From positions 3,814,501-3,878,500 of the forward strand of contig NZ_CP115174.1 of the NCBI RefSeq assembly GCF_027625475.1: a DNA stretch of 64,000 nt, read 5' to 3'. Source of the DNA: Sphingomonas abietis. Lineage in GTDB: Bacteria > Pseudomonadota > Alphaproteobacteria > Sphingomonadales > Sphingomonadaceae. Under the pieces are notes generated by a model, which was not told the DNA's origin, ran no database searches, and was given only the letters and a program-made list of their open reading frames with translations. Each line of letters begins with the position of its first letter. Position 1 is the stretch's first letter. A program made the translations under genes and the position numbers. Of this stretch, positions 8,168-16,529 are shown piece after piece.

Positions 8168-9429
8168 CCGACGCCGGCATCCTTCCCGAAGACAAGCCGA
8201 TCGACGCGCTGGTCTCCGCCTCCGCGCCGGATCTGCTGTCCAAGTTCGACGGCCTGATCGCCGAGCGCCAGGCGCTGCTGGATACCGGCGTGCGCGATCC
8301 CTTCGCGATCGTGATGGAAAAGGTGCTGTCGCCCACCGAGGCGATCATCAACGGCAAGCCCACCATCCTGCTCGGCACCTATAATTATATGGGCATGACG
8401 TTCGATCCGGACGTCGTCGCCGCCGGCAAGAAGGCGCTGGACGATTTCGGTGCGGGCACCACCGGCAGCCGCGTGCTGAACGGCACCTATCATCCTCACA
8501 AGGATTGCGAGGACGCGCTCAAGGAGTTCTACGGGACCGATCATGCGATCGTGTTCTCGACCGGCTATCAGGCCAATCTCGGCATGATCTCCACGATCGC
8601 CGGCAAGGGCGACTACATCATCCTCGATGCCGACAGCCACGCCTCGATCTACGATGGCTGCTGGTTGGGCAATGCGGAAATCGTCCGCTTCCGCCACAAC
8701 AGCGTCGAGGATCTCGACAAGCGCCTCGGCCGCCTGCCCAAGGGTGCCGGCAAGCTGGTCGTGCTGGAAGGCGTCTACTCGATGTTCGGCGATATCGCGC
8801 CGCTGCCCGAGATGGTCGCCGTCGCCAAGAAGCATGGCGCGATGATCCTGTGCGACGAGGCCCACGGCATGGGCTTCTTCGGCGAGCATGGCCGTGGCGT
8901 CTACGAGCAGATGGGCGTCGAGCAGGATATCGACTTCGTCGTCGGCACCTTCTCCAAGTCGGTCGGCACGGTCGGCGGCTTCTGCGTGTCGAACCATCCC
9001 AAGTTCGAGGTGCTGCGCCTCGTCTGCCGGCCCTATGTGTTCACCGCCTCGCTGCCGCCGAGCGTGGTCGCCACCGCCGCCACCTCGATCCGCAAGCTGA
9101 TGCATGCCGGCGAGAAGCGCGAGCATCTCTGGAAGAACAGCCGCAAGCTCCACCAGGGCCTGCGCGATCTCGGCTTCAAGCTCGGCACCGAAGAGGCGCA
9201 GTCGGCCATCATCGCGGTGATCCTGCCCGATCAGGAGCAGGCCGTCGGCATGTGGCAATCGCTGCTCGAGCTCGGCCTCTACGTCAACATGGCGCGTCCG
9301 CCGGCGACTCCGGCCGGCACCTATCTGCTGCGCTGCTCGCTGTGCGCCGAGCATCGCGACGAGCAGGTCGACCAGATCATCGGCATGTTCGCGGCGGCCG
9401 GGCACAGCGTCGGCTGCATCCCCGCCTGA
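8164..9429 (+). CDS. spt: serine palmitoyltransferase
   Basis: A PLP-dependent alpha-oxoamine synthase of 421 residues that condenses L-serine with an acyl thioester to 3-ketosphinganine, the committed step of sphingolipid synthesis. It is very close to the known soluble Sphingomonas enzyme: LLGTYNYMGMTFDPDV, DADSHASIYDGC, CDEAHGMGFFG, GTFSKSVGTVGGF and YVFTASLPPSVVATA. The PLP lysine falls at Lys265, the ring-stacking histidine at His159, and Asp231 and His234 match the characterised numbering. The ATG at 8164 overlaps the ACP stop; an in-frame extension upstream would run through the ACP gene and is rejected. Confidence 0.97.
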   Translation: MTDAGILPEDKPIDALVSASAPDLLSKFDGLIAERQALLDTGVRDPFAIVMEKVLSPTEAIINGKPTILLGTYNYMGMTFDPDVVAAGKKALDDFGAGTTGSRVLNGTYHPHKDCEDALKEFYGTDHAIVFSTGYQANLGMISTIAGKGDYIILDADSHASIYDGCWLGNAEIVRFRHNSVEDLDKRLGRLPKGAGKLVVLEGVYSMFGDIAPLPEMVAVAKKHGAMILCDEAHGMGFFGEHGRGVYEQMGVEQDIDFVVGTFSKSVGTVGGFCVSNHPKFEVLRLVCRPYVFTASLPPSVVATAATSIRKLMHAGEKREHLWKNSRKLHQGLRDLGFKLGTEEAQSAIIAVILPDQEQAVGMWQSLLELGLYVNMARPPATPAGTYLLRCSLCAEHRDEQVDQIIGMFAAAGHSVGCIPA

Positions 9430-9476
9430 CGGAATTTACTGTTTCGGTAACCATTCCCGGAATAGAATTGGCAACC

Positions 9477-11513
9477 ATGGATATGGGAGCGCCCGAACCG
9501 ATCGAACGGGCTGCGTTCAGCGGCAATGGCGGCCGCGACGCAGCACCGCGCGGCTGGCTGTCCCCGGTTAACCTCGCCATCCTGCTCGGCGCGCTGGTCG
9601 CGGCCTCGCTGGTCGTGATCCTGATCTTCCAGGCCAGCGCCTCCAACCGCCAGCGCGACGCAGCGCTGGAGCGCGAGCGGCACAGCTATGACGTGATGCT
9701 CGTCACCCGATCGGCCGGCGCCTCGATGGCGCGGGCGGAAGCCGCGCTCGGCCGGTTCGCCACCAGCGCCGATCGCGGCATGGGCACCAGCTACTATAAC
9801 AACTGGACCGATGCCGGCGCCCAGATCAGCCAGCTCGAGGGGCTGGTCGGCACCGACCCGGAAGAGGTCGCGCTGGTCCGCAAGCTGCGCACGCTCTACG
9901 ATGCGCGCGGGTTGGAACTGGGGCTGACCGCCCAGCGCGCGTATTATCGGCAGGGCTGGCCGGCGCTGCTGCTGTTCAACAATGCCGGCCATTCCAAGCT
10001 GATCGCGCAGATCGATCGCACCCTGTCGGCGATCCAGGATCATGAGAGTAGCAAGCTCCAGAGCCGTTTCAACCAGTCGGATGCCGCCGCCCTGCAATCC
10101 AACCATCTCGGCCAATTGCTGTCCGTCACCGGGCTGTTGCTGGCCGCCGCCGCCGGCGTGCTCGCGTGGCTGGCGCTGCTCGGCCTCGTCACCCAGCGCC
10201 GGGCGCGGGCCGAGGCGGAGGCCGCCGACGATCGCGCGTCGTGGCTGGAACATGCGGTGGCCGAACGCACGCATGAACTGCGCGAGGCCAATGACCGGCT
10301 CCACAGCGAGATGGTCGAGCGCGAAGCCGCCGAATCCCGGTTGCGCCAGATGCAGAAGATGGAAGCCGTCGGCCAGCTCACCGGCGGCATCGCGCATGAT
10401 TTCAACAATATGCTGGCGGTGGTCGTCGGCGGTCTCGATCTCGCCCGGCGCCGGCTCGAAAGCGAGGCCGAGGAGGTCGGCCGCCATATCGACAATGCGA
10501 TGGAGGGCGCCAACCGCGCCGCCGCGCTCACCCGCCGCCTGCTCGGTTTCGCCCGCGCCGAACCATTGCTGCCGGAAGCGGTCGATCCCGGCCAGCTGAT
10601 CGACGGCATGTCCGACCTGATCGACCGCACCCTCGGCGAACGGGTGATCGTCACCACCCGGATCGCGCCCGAGAGCTGGCCGGTGTGGGTCGACCCGATG
10701 CAGCTCGAAAACGCCATCATCAACCTCGCCGTCAACGCCCGCGATGCGATGAACGGCGCCGGGACGCTGGAGATAGCGGTCGATAACGCCGTGCTCGCCG
10801 ACGGCGAGGTCGGCCAGGCGAAGGCCGGCGACCATGTCCGTGTCGCCGTCACCGACAATGGCTGCGGCATGACCCCGCAGGTGCTGGAGCGCGTGTTCGA
10901 ACCCTTCTTCACCACCAAGGAGGTCGGCAAGGGCACCGGCCTCGGCATGAGCCAGATCTTCGGCTTCGTCCGCCAGTCCGGCGGCGACATCGCGATCCGC
11001 TCGGCCCCCGGCGAAGGCACCACCGTCTCCCTCTATCTCCCGCGCGGCAACCGGCTGGCGGCCGCGCCGGCGTCACCGACGATGCTGACCAAGCCGATCC
11101 CGCCGGCCACGCCGCCCGGCGGGGCGATCTCCACCGCAGAGCCGGTGCTGATCGTCGAGGACGATCCCCGCGTCCGCGTCGCGACCACCGCCGCCATCGC
11201 CGAGCTGGGCTATCGCGCGATCGCATGTGGCAGCGGCGAAGAGGCCCTGTCCCTGCTCGCCGAGCATGGCGACGTGCAGCTGATGATCACCGACGTGGTG
11301 ATGCCCGGCATGACCGGGCCGGAACTGGGCGCCCTGGTCCGTCTGCGGCACCCGCATGTCGGCATCCTCTATGTCACCGGCTATGCTGGCGAGGCCGGCG
11401 AAGGCGGCGAGCTGGAGGGTGAGGCGGTGCTGCGCAAGCCGTTCACCGTCTCCGCGCTGGAAAAGGCGGTCGGCGCCGCCATGCTCCGCCTCCGCCAAGC
11501 CGATGCCGCCTGA
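9477..11513 (+). CDS. membrane hybrid sensor histidine kinase
   Basis: A 678-residue kinase inside the sphingolipid locus. TM1 at about residues 28-50 and TM2 at about 216-240 frame a periplasmic domain of roughly 165 residues that I do not recognise. A coiled linker leads to the H box MEAVGQLTGGIAHDFNNML. The ATPase follows, with N box NLAVNARDAM, G boxes DNGCGM and GKGTGLGMSQI, and an F box EPFFTTKEV. A C-terminal receiver has Asp in MITDVVMPG and Lys in VLRKPF. The start is taken from the ATG at 9477. No cognate regulator is adjacent. Its place between spt and the lipid kinase suggests, but does not show, an envelope-sensing role. Confidence 0.88.
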   Translation: MDMGAPEPIERAAFSGNGGRDAAPRGWLSPVNLAILLGALVAASLVVILIFQASASNRQRDAALERERHSYDVMLVTRSAGASMARAEAALGRFATSADRGMGTSYYNNWTDAGAQISQLEGLVGTDPEEVALVRKLRTLYDARGLELGLTAQRAYYRQGWPALLLFNNAGHSKLIAQIDRTLSAIQDHESSKLQSRFNQSDAAALQSNHLGQLLSVTGLLLAAAAGVLAWLALLGLVTQRRARAEAEAADDRASWLEHAVAERTHELREANDRLHSEMVEREAAESRLRQMQKMEAVGQLTGGIAHDFNNMLAVVVGGLDLARRRLESEAEEVGRHIDNAMEGANRAAALTRRLLGFARAEPLLPEAVDPGQLIDGMSDLIDRTLGERVIVTTRIAPESWPVWVDPMQLENAIINLAVNARDAMNGAGTLEIAVDNAVLADGEVGQAKAGDHVRVAVTDNGCGMTPQVLERVFEPFFTTKEVGKGTGLGMSQIFGFVRQSGGDIAIRSAPGEGTTVSLYLPRGNRLAAAPASPTMLTKPIPPATPPGGAISTAEPVLIVEDDPRVRVATTAAIAELGYRAIACGSGEEALSLLAEHGDVQLMITDVVMPGMTGPELGALVRLRHPHVGILYVTGYAGEAGEGGELEGEAVLRKPFTVSALEKAVGAAMLRLRQADAA

Positions 11514-11559
11514 GCGATCTCGACGGCGCGATCCGGGCGGCGCGATATCGCCCGGAAGA

Positions 11560-12456
11560 TCAGCGAACCGCGCCACCCGCGATGAGCTTCGGTAGCAAGG
11601 TGATCGCGCCGAGGATCGGCCAGCGCCGCTGCCAGGGGCGGATCGCGATCCGGGTGCCGGCGTGGCGGTTGATCTTCCAGGCGAGATAATCGAGGCCGCC
11701 GGCGAAGGTGGCGCTGGCCTTGGCCAGCCGCAGCAAGGTCAGCCGCTTGCCCCGGCGCTGGGTGCGCCGCCAGCCGCGCAGCGCCTGTTCGGGGGACAAT
11801 CGCGCCGGCGCCAGCTCCCGCGCTGCCTCCAGCACCGGCCCCGAGAAACGTCGATAGCGATCGGGATCGCCATCGACGATGCTGCCGGAGCGCGTGCGCC
11901 GCTCGGCTCGCAATTCGGCGGCATAAGTGAGCGCGAAGGCCGCCCGCCACATCTCCAGCGGATCGCCCTGATCGACGGACAGCGTCGGCAGGGTGCGGGC
12001 GATCAGCGTCGGCGCCGCCTTGGCCACCGCCGCGACCGCCGCGGCGCGCGCGCCCTCGTCCGCCGCCCAGACCAGGCGCGACGGCTGGGCGAACCGCGCC
12101 CAGACCGAGGGATTGTCGGTTTCCGGCCCACACAGGCGGGTGAAGTCGGCCTCGCTCAGCACCGCATATTTGCAGGCCAGCCCGCCCGCCTCGAACGGGA
12201 AGACGTTGGGCGGCACCAGCCGGTTCGCCGCCGCCATCCAGCCGCCGCCATAGGCCGCGGGATAATCCGATACGATCAGGTAGAAATCGAGCATCAGCCC
12301 GTCGAGCTGCTGCTCGCGCAGGCAGGAGCCGTAGAACAGCACGGCCCGCGCCGCCCGGGGATAGAGCGCCGCCACCGCTGCCGCCAGAGCGACGGCGCGC
12401 GCGTCCGCCGCCTCCGCCAGTTCGGCCGCCACCAGATCCTTGAGCATAGCCGGCAT
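11560..12456 (-). CDS. nucleotidyltransferase-like protein of the sphingolipid locus
   Basis: A 298-residue protein that I cannot assign to a characterised enzyme. Residues about 35-60 hold YGSCLREQQLDG followed by MLDFYLIV, reminiscent of the GS...D-hydrophobic-D active site of the DNA polymerase beta nucleotidyltransferase fold, though the second acidic residue is not certain. The C-terminal part is basic (RRTQRRGKRLTLLRLAK) and could sit on the membrane surface. It starts 11 bp after the lipid kinase stop, so it is third in a leftward operon with the DUF2141 and kinase genes. It may add or transfer a nucleotide-activated group to a sphingolipid headgroup; this is inference from context. 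Confidence 0.6.
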   Translation of the reverse strand: MPAMLKDLVAAELAEAADARAVALAAAVAALYPRAARAVLFYGSCLREQQLDGLMLDFYLIVSDYPAAYGGGWMAAANRLVPPNVFPFEAGGLACKYAVLSEADFTRLCGPETDNPSVWARFAQPSRLVWAADEGARAAAVAAVAKAAPTLIARTLPTLSVDQGDPLEMWRAAFALTYAAELRAERRTRSGSIVDGDPDRYRRFSGPVLEAARELAPARLSPEQALRGWRRTQRRGKRLTLLRLAKASATFAGGLDYLAWKINRHAGTRIAIRPWQRRWPILGAITLLPKLIAGGAVR

Positions 12457-12467
12457 CGCGGCGGCCT

Positions 12468-13439
12468 TCAGGCGGCGAGGCTCAGGAATGGCACCGGCGC
12501 GGTCGGCGTCAGCACGATCGGGAAGCCCGCCTTCGCCTCGAACAGCTCGCCGTCGAGAATCACGCTCGAACGCTCGCCCTCGATGCGGATCTCGTCGCCG
12601 CGCTCGATATGGACGCCGTTCATCCGCGATTGGCCGAGTCGCCCGAACAGGCTCGCCAGCGTCGCGCCGAGCAGCGATCCGGTCTTCTGCTCGACCATCA
12701 TCAGCTGCAACGCCCCGGCCTTGTCGCTGTGCGCCTGCTTCCAGCCGAGCACCAGCTTGTGCAGCGTCGTCACGATCATCACCGCGAAGGTGCCGGTCAG
12801 CACCCCATGCCGCAGCACCGACACCGAGACGGTGCGCGGCTTGGGCGGCAGGAAGGCGGCGCGGATGCCGAACACCATGGTGAACAGCAACGCGACCGCG
12901 GTCAGCGCGTGGCTGATCCCGTTGGGCAGGCCCAGCGGATAGATCTTGTTGCGGCAATAGAGCATCGAATCGGCCAGCCCGGCCCCACCCAGGAACATGC
13001 CCAGCACCGGCCGCTCATTGGCGTCGCCGTTGGAGAGCGCGATCAGCTCGCGCGCCACGATATGCGGCGCCATGTCGTCGCGGGCGATGTCGATGATGCG
13101 CTGGAGCGCGGACAGCGGATCGCCGACCGCGCCGAGATCGAGCGCGATCAGGTTGGTCTTGCCGTTGGGCAGCACCGCGACGGGCGGCGGCGTCACCCCG
13201 AAATGCTCGCCATGATAGAGTTCGGTAAGCGTCGCCTGCACGGTGCCGTCGCCGCCGTTGATGACGAGGATCTTCGGGCGGACGCGCGCGATGGTGCGCA
13301 ACGCGTCGCCGATCTGCTCGACGCTCTCGACCTCGTAATGGAACACGTCGCGATGTTCGGCACAGAAGGCGCGGATGCGCGGCAGCAGCGAGCGGTTCCC
13401 GGTCGAGCGGGGATTGGACAGAAGGGCGACGCGGGCCAT
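12468..13439 (-). CDS. diacylglycerol/ceramide kinase family lipid kinase
   Basis: A 323-residue lipid kinase of the DAGK catalytic family. The nucleotide-binding signature is INGGDGTVQ (GGDGT at residues 62-66), after an N-terminal LLSNPRSTGNR. PNGKTNLIALDLG and the late SVILDGELFEA are also typical. The family phosphorylates diacylglycerol, sphingoid bases or ceramide at the inner membrane. Caulobacter has a ceramide kinase of this family (CpgB) next to its spt locus, so ceramide is the favoured substrate here. The ATG overlaps the DUF2141 stop by 1 bp, showing tight coupling. Confidence 0.82.
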   Translation of the reverse strand: MARVALLSNPRSTGNRSLLPRIRAFCAEHRDVFHYEVESVEQIGDALRTIARVRPKILVINGGDGTVQATLTELYHGEHFGVTPPPVAVLPNGKTNLIALDLGAVGDPLSALQRIIDIARDDMAPHIVARELIALSNGDANERPVLGMFLGGAGLADSMLYCRNKIYPLGLPNGISHALTAVALLFTMVFGIRAAFLPPKPRTVSVSVLRHGVLTGTFAVMIVTTLHKLVLGWKQAHSDKAGALQLMMVEQKTGSLLGATLASLFGRLGQSRMNGVHIERGDEIRIEGERSSVILDGELFEAKAGFPIVLTPTAPVPFLSLAA

Positions 13440-13963
13440 CAGCTCTCCGATACCGGGCCGAACGAGCCGCCCGAGAGATAGTTGAGCGTCACCGGCACCA
13501 CGCGCACGCCATGCGTCACCTCCACCGCCACCTGATCGGGCGACGGCTTGCGCTTGAACATCAGATCGAACAGCGAGACATGCGGGTTGCCGGACATGCC
13601 CCCGCCATCCGATCGATCGGTCTTGCCGGATCCGTTGAGATCATGGCGGACGGAGACCGCATAGCGCCCCGGTGCCGACACCGGCACGCATATGTCGACC
13701 GCCGCGCCAGCCTGCGGCACCCGGATATCGATGCGCTTCAAATAGCTGCCCTTGTCGAAATAATGATCGGGATCGCCGCCATAGGACTGCACCCGCAGGA
13801 TGCCGGTACGCGCCTTGAAGCCGGTGACATGCACCAGCATCGCCGTGTCGCCGGCGCTGCAGGCCGCCGCGAACGGCCCGACGGGAGCGGCATATGCCAT
13901 CGCCGGCACGGCCATCATGGCACCGAGCGTCAAGGCCGCAGCGCGCAACCGCTTTTTGGACAT
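13439..13963 (-). CDS. secreted DUF2141 protein
   Basis: The product is 174 residues from the ATG at 13963. That start is chosen because it gives a clean signal peptide (MSKKRLRAAALTLGA... ending AYA/AP); an upstream ATG would add 13 residues before it. The mature part has the DUF2141 pattern, with a beta-rich domain containing YAVSVRHDLNGSGKTD, GMSGNP and SLFDLMFKR. The role of DUF2141 is unknown. It is probably periplasmic or at the outer membrane. It leads the leftward operon with the lipid kinase and is divergent from lptF, with about 130 bp of shared promoter region. Confidence 0.8.
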   Translation of the reverse strand: MSKKRLRAAALTLGAMMAVPAMAYAAPVGPFAAACSAGDTAMLVHVTGFKARTGILRVQSYGGDPDHYFDKGSYLKRIDIRVPQAGAAVDICVPVSAPGRYAVSVRHDLNGSGKTDRSDGGGMSGNPHVSLFDLMFKRKPSPDQVAVEVTHGVRVVPVTLNYLSGGSFGPVSES

Positions 13964-14092
13964 GACCTCGCAACTCCCGGAAGCTATAGGCTCGTGACTC
14001 AAGCGTGCGGGATCACCGATCCCTCATGCTCACCACGGGTTGCTAGATCGGCCGCAAATGCGGCCGAAAAAGGGTCATGAGGCGTCCAAACC

Positions 14093-15304
14093 TTGCCATT
14101 TCTGACGCGGATTGATCGTTATCTCGCCCGCCTGATCGCGGTGCCATTGATATCCACGCTGCTGCTCGCGGCGATGCTGTTGCTGCTCGACAAGATGCTG
14201 AAGCTGTTCGACTTCGTGGTGCGCGAAGGCGGGCCGGTCAGCGTCGTGTGGAAGATGCTGGCCAACACCATCCCCGAATATATGTCGCTGGGGGTGCCGA
14301 TCGGCCTGACGCTGGGTACGTTGCTGGCCTTTCGCAAGCTCGCCCTCTCGTCGGAACTCGACGTGCTGCGGGCGCTCGGCTGGAGTTATGGCCGGCTGCT
14401 GCGCGTGCCCTATCTCTATGCGATCGGCCTGGCTTTCGTGAACCTGATGATCGTCAGCTTCGCCCAGCCTTATTCGCATTATGCCTATGAGGGGCTGCGC
14501 TACGAGCTGCGTTCGGGGGCACTGGGCGCCTCGATCAAGGTCGGCGAGTTCACCAAGCTCGGCAAGAAGGACACGCTGCGGATCGAACGCAGCGCCAATG
14601 GCGGCCGCGATCTGTCCGGCATCTTCGTCCACGCCGAGGGCGAAGACGGCAAGACCTACGCCGTCACCGCCGAGACCGGCACCTTCATGGCGACCGACGA
14701 TCCCGACACCATCATCTTCCGCCTCCACAATGGCGTGCTGGTCAACAACGCGCCCAGCTTCAAGACGCCGCGCGTGCTGAGCTTCACCAGCCACGATCTG
14801 CCGATCGCCTTGCCCAAGGTGAGCGATTTCCGCCATCGCGGCGGCGGCGAGAATGACGAGCTGACCGTGCCCGAACTGGTCAAGCTCGGCACCAGCGCCG
14901 GCACGCCGGCCAAGCTGCGCGCGCAGAGCAATGCCGAATTCCATTTCCGCATGGTCGAGGTGGTGATCATGTTCCTGCTGCCGATGCTCTCGGTGGCACT
15001 GGCGGTGCCGCCCAAGCGATCGACCTCGGCGCTCGGCGTGTTCCTGTCGATCGTGATGATCGTCACCTACCACAAGGTGAACCAATATGCAGCCGCCGTC
15101 GCCGCGCTCGGCAAGGTCAACCCGGTGCTGGCGCTATGGGTGCCGTTCGTGATCTTCTCGCTGCTGATCTGGTGGATGTACCACACCCTCGCCCACAAGC
15201 CCGGCGGCCAGCCGATCGGCGCGCTGGAGCGGGTCACGGCCCGCATCGCCGGCAGTTTCCGCCGCTGGTTCAGGGTTGGCCGTCGCCGGGAGCGTGCCGC
15301 ATGA
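14093..15304 (+). CDS. LptF/LptG-family permease (first of pair)
   Basis: A 403-residue YjgP/YjgQ-type ABC transporter permease. Three N-terminal membrane helices lie within residues about 12-120, a periplasmic beta-jellyroll-like domain spans about 125-280, and three more helices follow from about 285. In LPS export, LptF and LptG pull lipid from the inner membrane into the Lpt bridge. The likely start is TTG at 14093 with GAGG 10 bp upstream; no in-frame ATG gives the full first helix. It overlaps the next gene by 4 bp. Position beside sphingolipid genes suggests a sphingolipid cargo, as reported for an LptF homologue in Caulobacter. Confidence 0.88.
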   Translation: MPFLTRIDRYLARLIAVPLISTLLLAAMLLLLDKMLKLFDFVVREGGPVSVVWKMLANTIPEYMSLGVPIGLTLGTLLAFRKLALSSELDVLRALGWSYGRLLRVPYLYAIGLAFVNLMIVSFAQPYSHYAYEGLRYELRSGALGASIKVGEFTKLGKKDTLRIERSANGGRDLSGIFVHAEGEDGKTYAVTAETGTFMATDDPDTIIFRLHNGVLVNNAPSFKTPRVLSFTSHDLPIALPKVSDFRHRGGGENDELTVPELVKLGTSAGTPAKLRAQSNAEFHFRMVEVVIMFLLPMLSVALAVPPKRSTSALGVFLSIVMIVTYHKVNQYAAAVAALGKVNPVLALWVPFVIFSLLIWWMYHTLAHKPGGQPIGALERVTARIAGSFRRWFRVGRRRERAA

Positions 15305-16422
15305 CTCCGCAGGAATTCCGCTTCTGGCCCTCGCGCACGCTGGCCTGGTACATGGCCCGTACCTTCCTGGTGCGCTCGGCCGCCGTGCTGGCGGCGCTGC
15401 TGATCGTGCTGCTGACGCTCGATCTGCTCGGCGAATCGGGCGACATCCTCGCCTATCCCGGCAATGGCGAGGCCCAGCTGTGGCATTATGCGGCGTTGCG
15501 TGGGCCGCAGATCATCGCCTTCCTGCTGCCCTTCTCGGTGCTGCTCGGCACGTTGATCACGCTGGTGACGCTCAACCAGAATTCCGAAGTGATCGCGATG
15601 AAGGCCGGCGGCGTCTCCGCCCACCAGATCCTCGCCCCGCTGGTGCTGGCCAGCCTCGGCATCGCCGCGCTGTCCTTCACCTTCAACGAACGGGTCGTCA
15701 CCCGCTCCACCGCCACGCTCAACGCCTGGCAGGATGTCGATTACGGCAAGGTGCCGGTCAGCCGGGGCACGCCGACCAACATCTGGGTGCGCGACGGCGA
15801 CGATATCGTCCATGCCGATCAGGTGATCGGCAAGGGGAGCGGCGTTCATCTCACCGGCGTCACCGTCTATGATCGCGACGGCGGCGAACTGCATCACATC
15901 TTCACCGCGCCCTCCGCGCGGGCCAAGATCGGCCCCGATGGCGCCATCGCCGGGTGGACTGCGCCCGACGTCACGATGTTCGACGTCGTGTCCGGCACCG
16001 AAAGCAAGATGCCGCAATATATGTTCGGCGCGCACATCACGCCCGACCAGTTCACGCTGGCCGACGTCAATGCCGACGAGCATTCGCTGTCCGAACTCGG
16101 CGCCGCGGTGAACGATCTCAAGTCCGCCGGCCGCCCCACCGGGCCGCTGGAGACCGGCTGGTGGCACAAGATTTCGGGGCCGCTCTCGTCGGTGCTGATG
16201 CCCTTGCTGGCCGGCGTCGCGGCGTTCGGCCTGGCCCGATCCGGGGCGCTGTTCCTCCGTGCCGTCATCGGCATGGCGCTGGGCTTCACCTATTTCGTCG
16301 CGGACAATTTCGCGGTCGCGATGGGCAATCTCGGCGCCTACCCGCCCTTCCTCGCCGCCTGGGCGCCCTTCCTGCTGTTTCTGCTGATCGGCGAAACCGT
16401 GTTGATTCGAACCGAGGAATAA
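15301..16422 (+). CDS. LptF/LptG-family permease (second of pair)
   Basis: A 373-residue partner permease with the same fold. MTPQEFRFWPSRTLAWYMARTFLVR is followed by helices, a periplasmic domain from about residue 110 to 280, and three C-terminal helices ending in LLIGETVLIRTEE. The N terminus and the shorter N-terminal loop look LptG-like. The ATG overlaps the previous stop (ATGA), so the two are co-translated and probably form a heterodimer. The ATPase (LptB-like) and the soluble bridge proteins are not in the window. The ceramide-synthase-like gene follows 107 bp later on the same strand. Confidence 0.88.
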   Translation: MTPQEFRFWPSRTLAWYMARTFLVRSAAVLAALLIVLLTLDLLGESGDILAYPGNGEAQLWHYAALRGPQIIAFLLPFSVLLGTLITLVTLNQNSEVIAMKAGGVSAHQILAPLVLASLGIAALSFTFNERVVTRSTATLNAWQDVDYGKVPVSRGTPTNIWVRDGDDIVHADQVIGKGSGVHLTGVTVYDRDGGELHHIFTAPSARAKIGPDGAIAGWTAPDVTMFDVVSGTESKMPQYMFGAHITPDQFTLADVNADEHSLSELGAAVNDLKSAGRPTGPLETGWWHKISGPLSSVLMPLLAGVAAFGLARSGALFLRAVIGMALGFTYFVADNFAVAMGNLGAYPPFLAAWAPFLLFLLIGETVLIRTEE

Positions 16423-16529
16423 GCGGCATCCCGCACCGGATTGCGCTTGTCGGCCACGGTGGACGAATATTTAAGTGGAAACCCGTGCGCGCGCCGTCTT
16501 AAGGCTCCGCGCAAGACAGGGAGACCATC

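Noticed and set aside
8505..9476. long extension of the hybrid kinase frame upstream
   Set aside because: It overlaps spt out of frame and has low-complexity Arg-rich content.
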